A stretch of DNA of 56,809 nt from Verrucomicrobiota bacterium (GTDB lineage Bacteria > Verrucomicrobiota > Verrucomicrobiia > CAIQCK01), in assembly GCA_026397915.1 (NCBI GenBank), contig JAPLTX010000025.1, forward strand, positions 1 through 56,809, read 5' to 3'. Under the pieces are notes generated by a model that saw only the letters and a program-made list of their open reading frames with translations, was not told the DNA's origin and ran no database searches. How positions within the stretch are numbered: the stretch's first letter is position 1; each line of letters begins with the position of its first letter. Below are positions 23,998-32,033 of the stretch, in pieces. Position numbers and translations under genes: made by a program.

Positions 23998-26580
23998 TCA
24001 TCCCATCGGCCCACGCGTGACGCCGAGTTGGTTCAGCAGCTTCAACTCCCGCCAGAGCTGCGCGCCGGAGATTTTGCCGGCGAGCAATTGCCGGTATTTC
24101 TCGATCGTCTGCGCGACCTGCTCGGGCGGTTCGTCCAGGAATTCGATGCGGAACCGGCGCGCGCCGAGCGCCATCAGCCGCGCGACGTGCTCGGCTCCGG
24201 TTTGCGCCAGCGCGTTGAACACTGTGTTGCGACAACCGGCGTCGGCCTTCAGCAGATGCTCGGCGCCGACGCGGTCACGTAGCCGCACCTCGTGATGGTC
24301 GCACGGCCGGCCGCAGTTGGTGAAGTCGGTGCCATTGGTGAGGAACGCGCAGAAGACACAGTGCTCCATGTGAAACATCGGCATGTGCTGGTGGATGACG
24401 ATCTCGAACCACGCGGGCGGCGCGGAGCGCAGCAGCGATTCCAGTTGCGCGACGTTCAAGTCGTAGGAGGCGGTGACGCGCTCCAGACCGAAACGGTTGA
24501 GGAAATAGTCAGCCGTGATCGCGTTGGCGACGTTGAGCGAGAAATCGCCGACACGACGGCAGCCGGCAAAGAACTTCAGGTGATCGTAGTTGCGGACCAG
24601 ATAGCCGTCGGCATCGCAGGCGCGGACTTGTTTGAGAATCCAGTCATCGCCCGGCTTCGTGATGCGCGGCGGAGCGACGAAGATTTCGGAATGCGTCGTT
24701 TGCAGCGCGGTGTGCGCAGCGCGGAAGGTCTGGACGGCGTCGCGATACTTCTTCAGGTCTTCGAACTCGCAGTAGATTGTCTCGACGCCACAGCGCAACG
24801 CCGCGCCGAGTTGCGGTATCGAGCGGACGAGGACGACGAGATCAACCGTAGCACCGGCATCCTTGCCGGCGACGGTGTTCTGCTGATTGCCGGACATCGC
24901 CGGCAGAGATGCCGGCGCTACCAGCGTCCATCGCTTCGGCTGCGCGCGTAGCGTCTCCAACTGCGCCACCGCATCGCGACGCAACCGGTTCAGTTCGCTC
25001 ACCGGCAACATCACCGCGCCTTCGAGTCGGTTTCGCAGTTCGCCCAACGCGAACGGCGTGCCGCCGAGCCGGCCAAGTTGCTCGCGCAGACGTTCCGTGT
25101 CCAACGGCCGTTTCTGTGCCGCCACCAGCGGCATCGCCGACGCAAGCCGGACGACGTGACCGGCTTCATCCTGCACCACCAGCGTCAACGGCTGTCCGAC
25201 GCAACCGTGAAGCTCCATCATCACCGGTCGCTGGAAGCGCGGCTGGTCGCCGGCGAAACTCTGCCGCAGCCGACGGTCGAGTTCGTGGTCGCTGGTCTTC
25301 CAGAGCTTATCGCCGACGTGGACGCGTTTGAAATCAATGTCGCCACGCCCAAAACCAAGCAACGTCTCCGCGCCGCGCGGCTCGACATCATAAACTCGGC
25401 CGCCCTCTTCCTTCTCGTCGGGCCGGCCTGCATCGAAGACAATACCGTCGCCGGGTTTGAGCGGCGCTTGTAGTTTCAGCAGGACGCACTCACCCTGCAC
25501 GCGGCTGACTTCACCAAGGAGGACGCCACGCTTCTTGCCGAAGCGCGCGTGAACCAGCGCTCGGTTGTCGGTGCCGCGAAACCAGCCGGTGTGGAGGCCG
25601 CGGGAGAACGCCATCTCCATGTCATAGCGATCGGAAGAGTAGGACAGGCGTCCCGCCTGTCCATCGGTTGACGACGGGACAGGCGGGATGCCTGTCCTAC
25701 CTTGCAGCCGATCCAGCGCCGCGCGATAAATCCGCGTGATATTCGCCACATACTCCGGCGACTTGAGCCGGCCCTCGATCTTGAAGGCGCTGACGCCGGC
25801 GCGCAGCAAGTCGGGCAGCAGTTCCAGCCCGGCGAGGTCCTGCGGGCTGAGCAAGTAGCGGCGGTCGCCGAGTGGCACCAGTTGGCCGTCGCGAACCAGT
25901 TCATACGGCATGCGGCACGCCTGTGCGCACTCGCCGCGGTTGGCCGAACGCCCGCCGAGCGATTCACTGGTAAGACACTGGCCGGAGTAGGCGACGCAAA
26001 GCGCGCCGTGGATGAACACCTCCAACTCCATTTTGGAGTTTGAAGTTTGAAGTTTGGAATGTATCGCTTCGATCTCCTTGACCGAACATTCGCGGGCGAG
26101 GATGACGCGCTGGCAGCCGAGTTCCTGAGCGAACTCGATGCCGGCGACGCTGGTAACACTCATCTGCGTCGAAGCGTGGATCGGAAAATCGGGCGAAAGC
26201 CGGCGGACCAGGCGGCAGACCCCGACATCCTGCACGATGACGGCGTCCGCGCCGGCGGCGATGATGGCGCGCAGGTATCGCTCGGCCTCGGCGAGTTCCT
26301 CGGCGAAGGTCAGGATGTTGAACGTGACATAGCCCTGGACACCGCGGCGATGCAGAAACTCCATTAGCTTCGGCAGGTCGGCTGTGGTGAAGTTGCCGGC
26401 GCGCATCCGCGCGTTGAATCGTTCGAGACCGAAGTAGATGCCGTCGGCGCCGTTCTCGACCGCGGCGCGCGCACACTCCCAATCGCCCGCCGGCGCAAGC
26501 AGTTCAGTTCGCGCGGCCGCGACCTCGTCGGCGGAGGCCGGTGCGGGCATTGCGGTTGAGTTTAAGTTTTCGACAACCAT
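23998..26580 (-). CDS. U32 family peptidase / RlhA-like protein with three repeat insertions
   Basis: Protein of 860 residues. The U32 domain begins TELLAPAGDWECARAAVENGAD (about 25) and carries the family signature EVFIHGALCVAYSGQCLTS with Cys195 and Cys202, and the GECAQACRMPY pair Cys218 and Cys222. These four cysteines bind an iron-sulfur cluster in relatives such as the 23S rRNA hydroxylase RlhA. A collagenase-like DUF3656-type middle and a second U32-like C-terminal part follow (HMPMFHMEHCVFCAFL). Repeats inside the gene add the segments at about residues 175-184, 294-314 and 554-578. ATG 26580 is taken; ATG 26550 would shorten it by ten residues. The U32 name does not establish protease activity. 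Confidence 0.8.
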   Translation of the reverse strand: MVVENLNSTAMPAPASADEVAAARTELLAPAGDWECARAAVENGADGIYFGLERFNARMRAGNFTTADLPKLMEFLHRRGVQGYVTFNILTFAEELAEAERYLRAIIAAGADAVIVQDVGVCRLVRRLSPDFPIHASTQMSVTSVAGIEFAQELGCQRVILARECSVKEIEAIHSKLQTSNSKMELEVFIHGALCVAYSGQCLTSESLGGRSANRGECAQACRMPYELVRDGQLVPLGDRRYLLSPQDLAGLELLPDLLRAGVSAFKIEGRLKSPEYVANITRIYRAALDRLQGRTGIPPVPSSTDGQAGRLSYSSDRYDMEMAFSRGLHTGWFRGTDNRALVHARFGKKRGVLLGEVSRVQGECVLLKLQAPLKPGDGIVFDAGRPDEKEEGGRVYDVEPRGAETLLGFGRGDIDFKRVHVGDKLWKTSDHELDRRLRQSFAGDQPRFQRPVMMELHGCVGQPLTLVVQDEAGHVVRLASAMPLVAAQKRPLDTERLREQLGRLGGTPFALGELRNRLEGAVMLPVSELNRLRRDAVAQLETLRAQPKRWTLVAPASLPAMSGNQQNTVAGKDAGATVDLVVLVRSIPQLGAALRCGVETIYCEFEDLKKYRDAVQTFRAAHTALQTTHSEIFVAPPRITKPGDDWILKQVRACDADGYLVRNYDHLKFFAGCRRVGDFSLNVANAITADYFLNRFGLERVTASYDLNVAQLESLLRSAPPAWFEIVIHQHMPMFHMEHCVFCAFLTNGTDFTNCGRPCDHHEVRLRDRVGAEHLLKADAGCRNTVFNALAQTGAEHVARLMALGARRFRIEFLDEPPEQVAQTIEKYRQLLAGKISGAQLWRELKLLNQLGVTRGPMG
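24848..24921. repeat. BIME-like REP doublet, family 4, inside the U32 gene
   Basis: Two inverted 23-bp arms (24848-24870 and 24899-24921, three mismatches) each start with GTAGC and then a CCGGCA/TGCCGG hairpin. The insert is translated in frame as PASLPAMSGNQQ...AGKDAGAT within the C-terminal half of the U32 protein. Confidence 0.8.
25639..25700. repeat. BIME-like REP doublet, family 3, inside the U32 gene
   Basis: Two 24-bp inverted arms (25639-25662 and 25677-25700, one mismatch) around a 14-nt loop. Each arm has the GTAG head followed by stem GACAGGC with GCCTGTC. It is translated as GIPPVPSSTDGQAGRLSYS and does not stop the U32 frame. Confidence 0.88.
26032..26059. repeat. heptamer array inside the U32 gene
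   Basis: Four 7-mers TTTGGAG, TTTGAAG, TTTGAAG, TTTGGAA encode the KLQTSNSKMELE stretch just before the U32 signature motif. Its reverse complement, AACTTCA-like, matches the arrays near the TIR gene. Confidence 0.75.
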
Positions 26581-26735
26581 GTTTTCCGATCAAACAGCCG
26601 ATGACTCTAAGCCCGGCTGGCGCGAATTGCCAACGGCCATCTTTGGCGAGCGCCCGGTATTGTGAAACAGCGTCGCAGCCGATAGATTCGGCGTCACCGC
26701 CGGTTGGAGTTTTCCGGCGAAATGCGGAGAAGATG

Positions 26736-27794
26736 ATGAGCGGAATCGTCGGTCACACTCTTTACGCCGTGCTTGGCATGAAAGCCGCGGCCACCCGCCG
26801 GCTGCCTGTCGCGCCCTTGGTGCGGCGGCATTTCGCCAGTTATCTCGCCGGCGCCTATATCGGTAGTGATATCCAGATGATGCCCGAAGCCATTTGCGTG
26901 GACACCGGGCAGGAAGTCGGCGTCGGCACCGCACCGTTGGAGAAAAGTCCGATCACCGGCGGCGCGCTGCGGCCGTTCAAACTCGGCACGCCCCAGGGCG
27001 AGTTTTCGCCGCGTCGCCTATACGAACTGTTTTACGGCCGCTCGCACCTCGTCTTCGGTTGGACCAAAGGCGACCACGAACTGGCTGTGCCGTGGGAACA
27101 TCTGCCCGAATACCTCGGTGCCGTGGCAGGCGACGCACTTGGTCTGTTCGGTCCTGGCGAACGCCCGCTCGCCTACGCGCTGGGCTGGATGGTCCACGTC
27201 GTCAGCGACTGTCTCATCAAATCCATCTGGCCCGGCATTGATCTTCATCTGCTCGACGGCAAATACACACCGCGCAACCGGCCGATTCAGGATCTCATCA
27301 GCTTCCACGAAATCGGCGTGAAGGAGTTGGGACTGAACTGGCCCGCGCTTTTCGCGGACTTCGCCGACACCCCCGTCGAACCGGTGCAGTTGCATTACAT
27401 GCGTGCAGCCCAACGGCGCGGCGCGCTTGGGCGACTGGTTCCCGACGGATGGGCACCGGAGCGCGAGTCGCTTCTGCGTGCCGTGCTGGCGGAAAACCGC
27501 CGCTACGTCCGCGTTCATGCGCGTCACGTGCTGGCCGACATGAAACTGAGCCGGACGCCACAAGGTTGGGACTGCAATGAAACCATTCGTAAGACCGTCG
27601 GGTTGAATTACGCCGGGATGGTTGAACTGGCTCAGAAAGCGAACTTCCGCCACGCGCTGTGGCAGATGGGCGAGGCCGTGGCAAACATGTTCGCTGCTGT
27701 CGTGCAGCACCAGCCGGCGCTGGCCAAACTACCTGCCGACGACGGCACGGCGTGGGACGAACTTGCGCGGCGCTGGCGCAAACCCGGACAATGA
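26736..27794 (+). CDS. zinc-dependent phospholipase C-like protein
   Basis: Protein of 352 residues starting MSGIVGHTLYAVLG, followed by HFASYLAGAYIGSDIQ and, further on, YALGWMVHVVSDCLIKSIWPGID. The spacing of histidines and aspartates resembles the all-helical zinc-dependent phospholipase C/nuclease-like proteins, but the match is partial and no signal peptide is seen. ATG 26736 follows a GGAGA-type ribosome site by 5 bp; the adjacent ATG 26733 is also in frame. It is divergent from the U32 gene. I give only moderate weight to the family assignment. Confidence 0.4.
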   Translation: MSGIVGHTLYAVLGMKAAATRRLPVAPLVRRHFASYLAGAYIGSDIQMMPEAICVDTGQEVGVGTAPLEKSPITGGALRPFKLGTPQGEFSPRRLYELFYGRSHLVFGWTKGDHELAVPWEHLPEYLGAVAGDALGLFGPGERPLAYALGWMVHVVSDCLIKSIWPGIDLHLLDGKYTPRNRPIQDLISFHEIGVKELGLNWPALFADFADTPVEPVQLHYMRAAQRRGALGRLVPDGWAPERESLLRAVLAENRRYVRVHARHVLADMKLSRTPQGWDCNETIRKTVGLNYAGMVELAQKANFRHALWQMGEAVANMFAAVVQHQPALAKLPADDGTAWDELARRWRKPGQ

Positions 27795-27923
27795 CTGGCA
27801 ACGCGTTTGCCGACGTGCCACTCATGGAGGGGTTGAAGTGTGTGTGGCGCAGCTCTCAGACTTGGAACTCGCGACGGATGAGCGCGCGCTGCGGTTGCAG
27901 TCGAAGGCAGTGAGCCAATAACC

Positions 27924-28778
27924 ATGAAATCAAACACTCGGCTCAAAATAACCTCCCTGTTACCGGCAATCTGGCTGTCCGCGAGTTCGTTGATGCCTTT
28001 TGCGGTGGAGCCGGAATCGAAGGCGGCTGCGAAACTACCCGACTGGGCCACCGGCTGGCGCGTGACCGGCGTGATCAGGCAAGGCAGCAAGACGGAAGCG
28101 TCTGTCGAACATCGCATCGGTTGGAAACGGTTTGTGCGTGAAGGCAATGAGTGGTCGCCGGGCGTGGTGGTAGAGCAGATTGACGCCGAGCAGCGAACCG
28201 TGACGCTGCGCCGCGGTGAACAGATGACCGTGCTACGCGCCGGCGCCGCGCCCGAAATCACAAAGGGGACAACCGATGTGTCCGCTCCGGCCGCAAGCGC
28301 GGATGCCGCCAAAGCGCCGTTCAAAACTTCGCTTCGCGTCCGGCTGGCGAGCGGCGAGACAGTCGTTGCAGGCGGCTGGGCTTCGGGACCGGGCAGGCGC
28401 ACGCTTGCGCTCGGCACACCGGTCATTGACGCGCAGAGCGGTCAGGTAACGTTCAGCATGCAGTTCATTGACGCGCCTGAGGCGGTGTGGGACCGGCTCG
28501 GACTCGGCAAAGTCCAGAGCGATGGCCGGGAGAGTTCGCAATCATCCACGCTGGCTGCAGGCCGGCTCGACGCCATCCTCAATGCTGCGCGAGGCGAGTC
28601 TGGCGTGGACATGCTCAGCGCGCCGCGCATCATCACGCGCGATGGCAGCGCGGCGCAGATTTCCATCGGTCAGGAAAGCAATCCGGCTGGAATGATCTCC
28701 GTCAACATCACTCCGAAACTGACGCCCGACCGTTCCGCAGTGGATTTGTCGCTGGACGCACAGCTTCCGACGCCTTAA
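27924..28778 (+). CDS. secreted secretin-like protein (lone secretin domain)
   Basis: Protein of 284 residues with a signal peptide (about 1-28). The C-terminal half has the order ILNAARGESGVDMLSAPRIITRDGSAAQISIGQ, then SVNITPKLTPDRSAVDLSLD. This is typical of the secretin domain of type II/IV pilus and secretion channels, in which beta-strands alternate with VxxxS/TPKL turns. No N-domains or membrane lip segment can be seen, and no pilus or secretion genes are adjacent, so it is probably not a complete channel. After its stop, another frame stays open for about 150 bp. Confidence 0.55.
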   Translation: MKSNTRLKITSLLPAIWLSASSLMPFAVEPESKAAAKLPDWATGWRVTGVIRQGSKTEASVEHRIGWKRFVREGNEWSPGVVVEQIDAEQRTVTLRRGEQMTVLRAGAAPEITKGTTDVSAPAASADAAKAPFKTSLRVRLASGETVVAGGWASGPGRRTLALGTPVIDAQSGQVTFSMQFIDAPEAVWDRLGLGKVQSDGRESSQSSTLAAGRLDAILNAARGESGVDMLSAPRIITRDGSAAQISIGQESNPAGMISVNITPKLTPDRSAVDLSLDAQLPTP

Positions 28779-28993
28779 GGAAGCAAGCCGCGCAGGAGTA
28801 TTTCTGCTATATGACCGCGACTTGGAGGAATCGCAACTGGCGCTGCTGGCGATCATGCGCCGCCAAACAACACTGAAGCGGCGCGAACCCTCGTTTCCAC
28901 CGCCGTTGACGCCCACAATGAGACACTCGCAAGCTTGCATTTCCGGCGGAAGGGAGTAGAACGGCGGCCATCGGTGTCCAACCAAGACCGAAA

Positions 28994-29785
28994 ATGAACT
29001 TCGATATTTGGGACGTGCATACTCACCTTGCTGGCGTGCCGGGCACGACGCCGGAAACACGCATGGCTAAGCTGCTCGAATACGCTGACCGAATGGGCAT
29101 CGCACGGCTCTGCGTGTTCATGGGGATGTCGTGGAATTACGATCCGACGCCGGAATTCATGCGGCGCAGCAACGACGAGGTGATGCAGGCTGTGAAACGA
29201 TTCCCTGACCGCGCGTTCGGCTTCGTCTATCTCACCCCCAAGCACACGCAGGCCAGCCTCGACGAACTCAACCGCTGCGTGCGCGACGGACCGATGGTGG
29301 GCGTGAAGCTCTGGGTTGCCATGCACTGCAATGACCCGGCGCTCGACCCGCTCATCGCCCGCGCCGCTGAGTTGAAGGCCGTGGTGACGCAACACGCGTG
29401 GATCAAGATCACCGGAAATTTACCCGGCGAATCCACGCCGATGGACATGGCGGAGTTGGCGGCGCGGCATCCAAACGCCACACTGATCTGTGCTCACACC
29501 GGCGGCGATTGGGAGCGCGGCATCCGCGCCATCCGGCCGCATTCGAATATCTACGCGGATATCAACGGCGGCGACCCGACGGCCGGCTTCACCGAAATGG
29601 CCGTGCGCGAACTGGGGGCCACGCGCGTTCTTTACGGCAGCGACGCAGGCGGCCGCAGCTTCGCGTCGCAGCTCGCCAAGGTTTTTGGCGCGAACATCCC
29701 GGATACTGCCAAGCAGCTCATCCTTGCCGAGAACCTCAAGCGGCTGCTCCGCCCCATCCTGAGCGAGAAGGGAATCAAGCTGTGA
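28994..29785 (+). CDS. amidohydrolase family 2-like metal-dependent hydrolase
   Basis: Protein of 263 residues, cytosolic, with no signal peptide. The TIM-barrel metal ligands can be placed at VHTHLAG (HxH), the His in VTQHAW, the His in LICAHTGGDW and the Asp in LYGSDAGG, in the order of the family. It resembles 2-pyrone-4,6-dicarboxylate lactonase and related enzymes that hydrolyse lactones or decarboxylate. Its TGA overlaps the GTG start of the next gene by 4 bp, so the two are co-translated. Substrate unknown. Confidence 0.75.
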   Translation: MNFDIWDVHTHLAGVPGTTPETRMAKLLEYADRMGIARLCVFMGMSWNYDPTPEFMRRSNDEVMQAVKRFPDRAFGFVYLTPKHTQASLDELNRCVRDGPMVGVKLWVAMHCNDPALDPLIARAAELKAVVTQHAWIKITGNLPGESTPMDMAELAARHPNATLICAHTGGDWERGIRAIRPHSNIYADINGGDPTAGFTEMAVRELGATRVLYGSDAGGRSFASQLAKVFGANIPDTAKQLILAENLKRLLRPILSEKGIKL

Positions 29786-30684
29786 AGCCCGAACCATCAA
29801 TCGCTTCACTTGACCGCCGCGATTTTCTCAAAGTCGCTGCTGCGGCTGCCGGCGTCGCATCGCTCGGCAGTGCCAACACCGCACAAGCCGCGGACACCGC
29901 GCCGTCAGGCTTGATAGATACCAATGTTTATCTTTCGCGCTGGCCACTGCGGCGGTTGCCGCTCGATGAAACCGGCGCGCTCGTGGCCAAGCTCCGCGCC
30001 AACGGCGTGACGCAGGCTTGGGCGGGCAGCTTCGACGGCCTGCTGCACCGCGACATCGCCACGGTGAACGCTCGCCTCGCCGACGAGTGCCGCCGCTATG
30101 GTGATGGTTTGCTCGTTCCATTCGGTTCGGTGAACCCGAAACTTCCCGACTGGGAAGACGACCTGCGCCGCTGCGCCGAGGAGCATCGCATGCCCGGCAT
30201 CCGGCTGCATCCGAACTACTATGGCTGCAAGCTCGATGACCCCGACTTCGCGAAACTTCTGCGACTCGCGACCAAGCGCGGCCTGCTCGTGCAGCTCGTG
30301 CTGATCATGGAAGACCGGCGGATGATGCATCCGTTGCTGCAAGTGGAGCCGCCGGATCTGAAGCCACTGGCCGATGTCGTGAAGAAAACGCCGGGCCTTC
30401 GGCTGATGCTCTTGAACGCAATGAACGTCCTGCGCGGCCAGCCACTGTTGAATCTGCTCCAAGCTGGCGAGGTCTGCGTCGAGATTGCCATGCTCGAAGG
30501 TGTGGGCGGCGTCGCGGGTCTGTTGGAGAAGGTGCCGCTGAACCGCGTGATGTTCGGCTCGCACGCGCCGCTGTTCTATTTCGAGTCGGCTTTGCTAAAG
30601 TTGAAAGAATCGCCGCTGAACGAAGATCAACTGCGAGCCATCCGTTGCGACAACGCGCGGCGGTTACTCGCGAAGAAGAGTTAG
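29782..30684 (+). CDS. Tat-exported amidohydrolase-like protein, first metal motif degenerate
   Basis: Protein of 300 residues starting at GTG 29782 inside the preceding stop (GTGA overlap). A Tat signal is seen as DRRDFLKVAAAAAGVASLG. The fold matches its upstream neighbour, but the usual HxH at the start of the barrel is TNVYLSRW here, so metal binding there is missing or changed. The later IRLHPNYYG and VMFGSHAP regions keep family shape. It may be a diverged partner or binding subunit of the cytosolic enzyme. Confidence 0.6.
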   Translation: MKPEPSIASLDRRDFLKVAAAAAGVASLGSANTAQAADTAPSGLIDTNVYLSRWPLRRLPLDETGALVAKLRANGVTQAWAGSFDGLLHRDIATVNARLADECRRYGDGLLVPFGSVNPKLPDWEDDLRRCAEEHRMPGIRLHPNYYGCKLDDPDFAKLLRLATKRGLLVQLVLIMEDRRMMHPLLQVEPPDLKPLADVVKKTPGLRLMLLNAMNVLRGQPLLNLLQAGEVCVEIAMLEGVGGVAGLLEKVPLNRVMFGSHAPLFYFESALLKLKESPLNEDQLRAIRCDNARRLLAKKS

Positions 30685-30702
30685 TCAAACGAGGAGACGT
30701 CC

Positions 30703-32019
30703 ATGAAGAACAAAGAGTCAGTTTCCCGCCGAGAATTCATCGCTGCCACCTCCGCCGCTGTGCTCGCCAGCCATGCCACCACCGCCAGGTCCGCCGACAC
30801 GTCGAAGCTCGCGCTAAACGGCGGCGAGAAGGCGGTCAAGAAATCGCCGTCGTCGGTCAAGCGCTGGGGCGACCTCGAACGCGAGCGGCTCAACGCCATG
30901 CTCGAACAGGACACGCTCTTCTACTGGAAAGGCCCGCAGACAACACTGGCGCTGGAGCGGTTCAAGAAACTCTATCCGCTGAAATACGCCCACACCTGTT
31001 CGTCCGGCACGGCGGCGCTCCACATCGCCGTCATCGCGGCGGGCATCGGACCGGGCGACGAGGTCATCACCTCGCCCATCACCGACATTGGCACCGTCAT
31101 CGGCGTCATCTACCAGCAAGGCGTGCCGGTGTTCGCCGACCTCGGCGCGACCACCTACACGCTCGACCCCGCCGACGTCGAGCGCCGCATCACACCGAAG
31201 ACCAAGGCGATCATCGCCGTGCATCTTTGCGGCAATCCCAGCGACATGAACGCGCTGAAGGCCATCGCCGACAAACACAAGCTGATCCTGATCGAGGATT
31301 GCTGCCAAGCGTGGGGCGCAAAATTCCGCGGCCAGCCTATCGGCACCGTCGGCCACATCGCCTGCTGGTCGCTCCAGAACACCAAGCACATCACCACCGG
31401 CGACGGCGGCGTGGTTGCCTCCAGCGACGAGCGCTTCGGCCCGATCCTCCAGAAATGTGGTGACAAAGGCGCGGACCGTCTCAAGGGCGGCGGGTTCCAT
31501 TCTTTCGCCACTAACTATCGCATGAACGAGCCGTCGGCCGCCGTGTTCGCAGCGCAACTGGAACGGCTCGAAGGCGTCGCCAGCAAACGCGCCAAGCTCG
31601 GCAACCTGCTGACCGAGAAGATCGCCGGCATTCCCGGCATCCTGCCGCACCAGGTGCATCCCGAGGACCGTTGCGTCTATTGGTTCTACTTCATGCGCTT
31701 TAAGACCGAGGCGTTCCGCTGCAAACGCGCCGAGTTCGTCAAGGCGCTCGCGGCCGAAGGCGTCTCCTGCTCCGCCGGCTACATCTCGGTGCCCCTGCAT
31801 CGCGAGCCGGTGTTCCAGAACCACGGCTTCTTCGCCGGCCACTGGCCCGTGCGCGAGATGGGCCTGACGACAATGGACTTCACGAAGCACCACACACCTG
31901 AAGTCGAGGCCATCCTGCAAAACGGCATCCGCTTCACCATCCACGAAGGCATGACCGAGGACTACATCCTCGGCGCCGCCGAAGCCGTGCGCAAGGTGGT
32001 GAAGCACTACGCGGTGTAA
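30703..32019 (+). CDS. DegT/DnrJ/EryC1-type PLP aminotransferase with Tat signal
   Basis: Protein of 438 residues. The N-terminus VSRREFIAATSAAVLASHA is a Tat signal. The family motifs follow: YAHTCSSGTAALHIAVIAAGIGPGDEVI, IIAVHLCGNPSDMNALKAIADKHKLILIEDCCQAWGA, and the PLP lysine K228 in WSLQNTKHITTGDGG. These enzymes normally transfer amino groups to nucleotide sugars in the cytosol; an exported copy is unusual, and Tat would allow export of the folded PLP-bound form. It follows the amidohydrolase by 18 bp and precedes an oxidoreductase by 14 bp. Confidence 0.85.
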   Translation: MKNKESVSRREFIAATSAAVLASHATTARSADTSKLALNGGEKAVKKSPSSVKRWGDLERERLNAMLEQDTLFYWKGPQTTLALERFKKLYPLKYAHTCSSGTAALHIAVIAAGIGPGDEVITSPITDIGTVIGVIYQQGVPVFADLGATTYTLDPADVERRITPKTKAIIAVHLCGNPSDMNALKAIADKHKLILIEDCCQAWGAKFRGQPIGTVGHIACWSLQNTKHITTGDGGVVASSDERFGPILQKCGDKGADRLKGGGFHSFATNYRMNEPSAAVFAAQLERLEGVASKRAKLGNLLTEKIAGIPGILPHQVHPEDRCVYWFYFMRFKTEAFRCKRAEFVKALAAEGVSCSAGYISVPLHREPVFQNHGFFAGHWPVREMGLTTMDFTKHHTPEVEAILQNGIRFTIHEGMTEDYILGAAEAVRKVVKHYAV

Positions 32020-32033
32020 GAAAGCCAAACCAA

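Noticed and set aside
23937..24235. N-terminal extension of the M16 open frame
   Set aside because: It is antisense to the end of the U32 gene and lacks a signal peptide; the true N-terminus is in another frame from ATG 23937.
27795..27923. Short gene between the phospholipase-like gene and the secretin-like gene
   Set aside because: Only a 129-bp gap with open frames and no support for translation.
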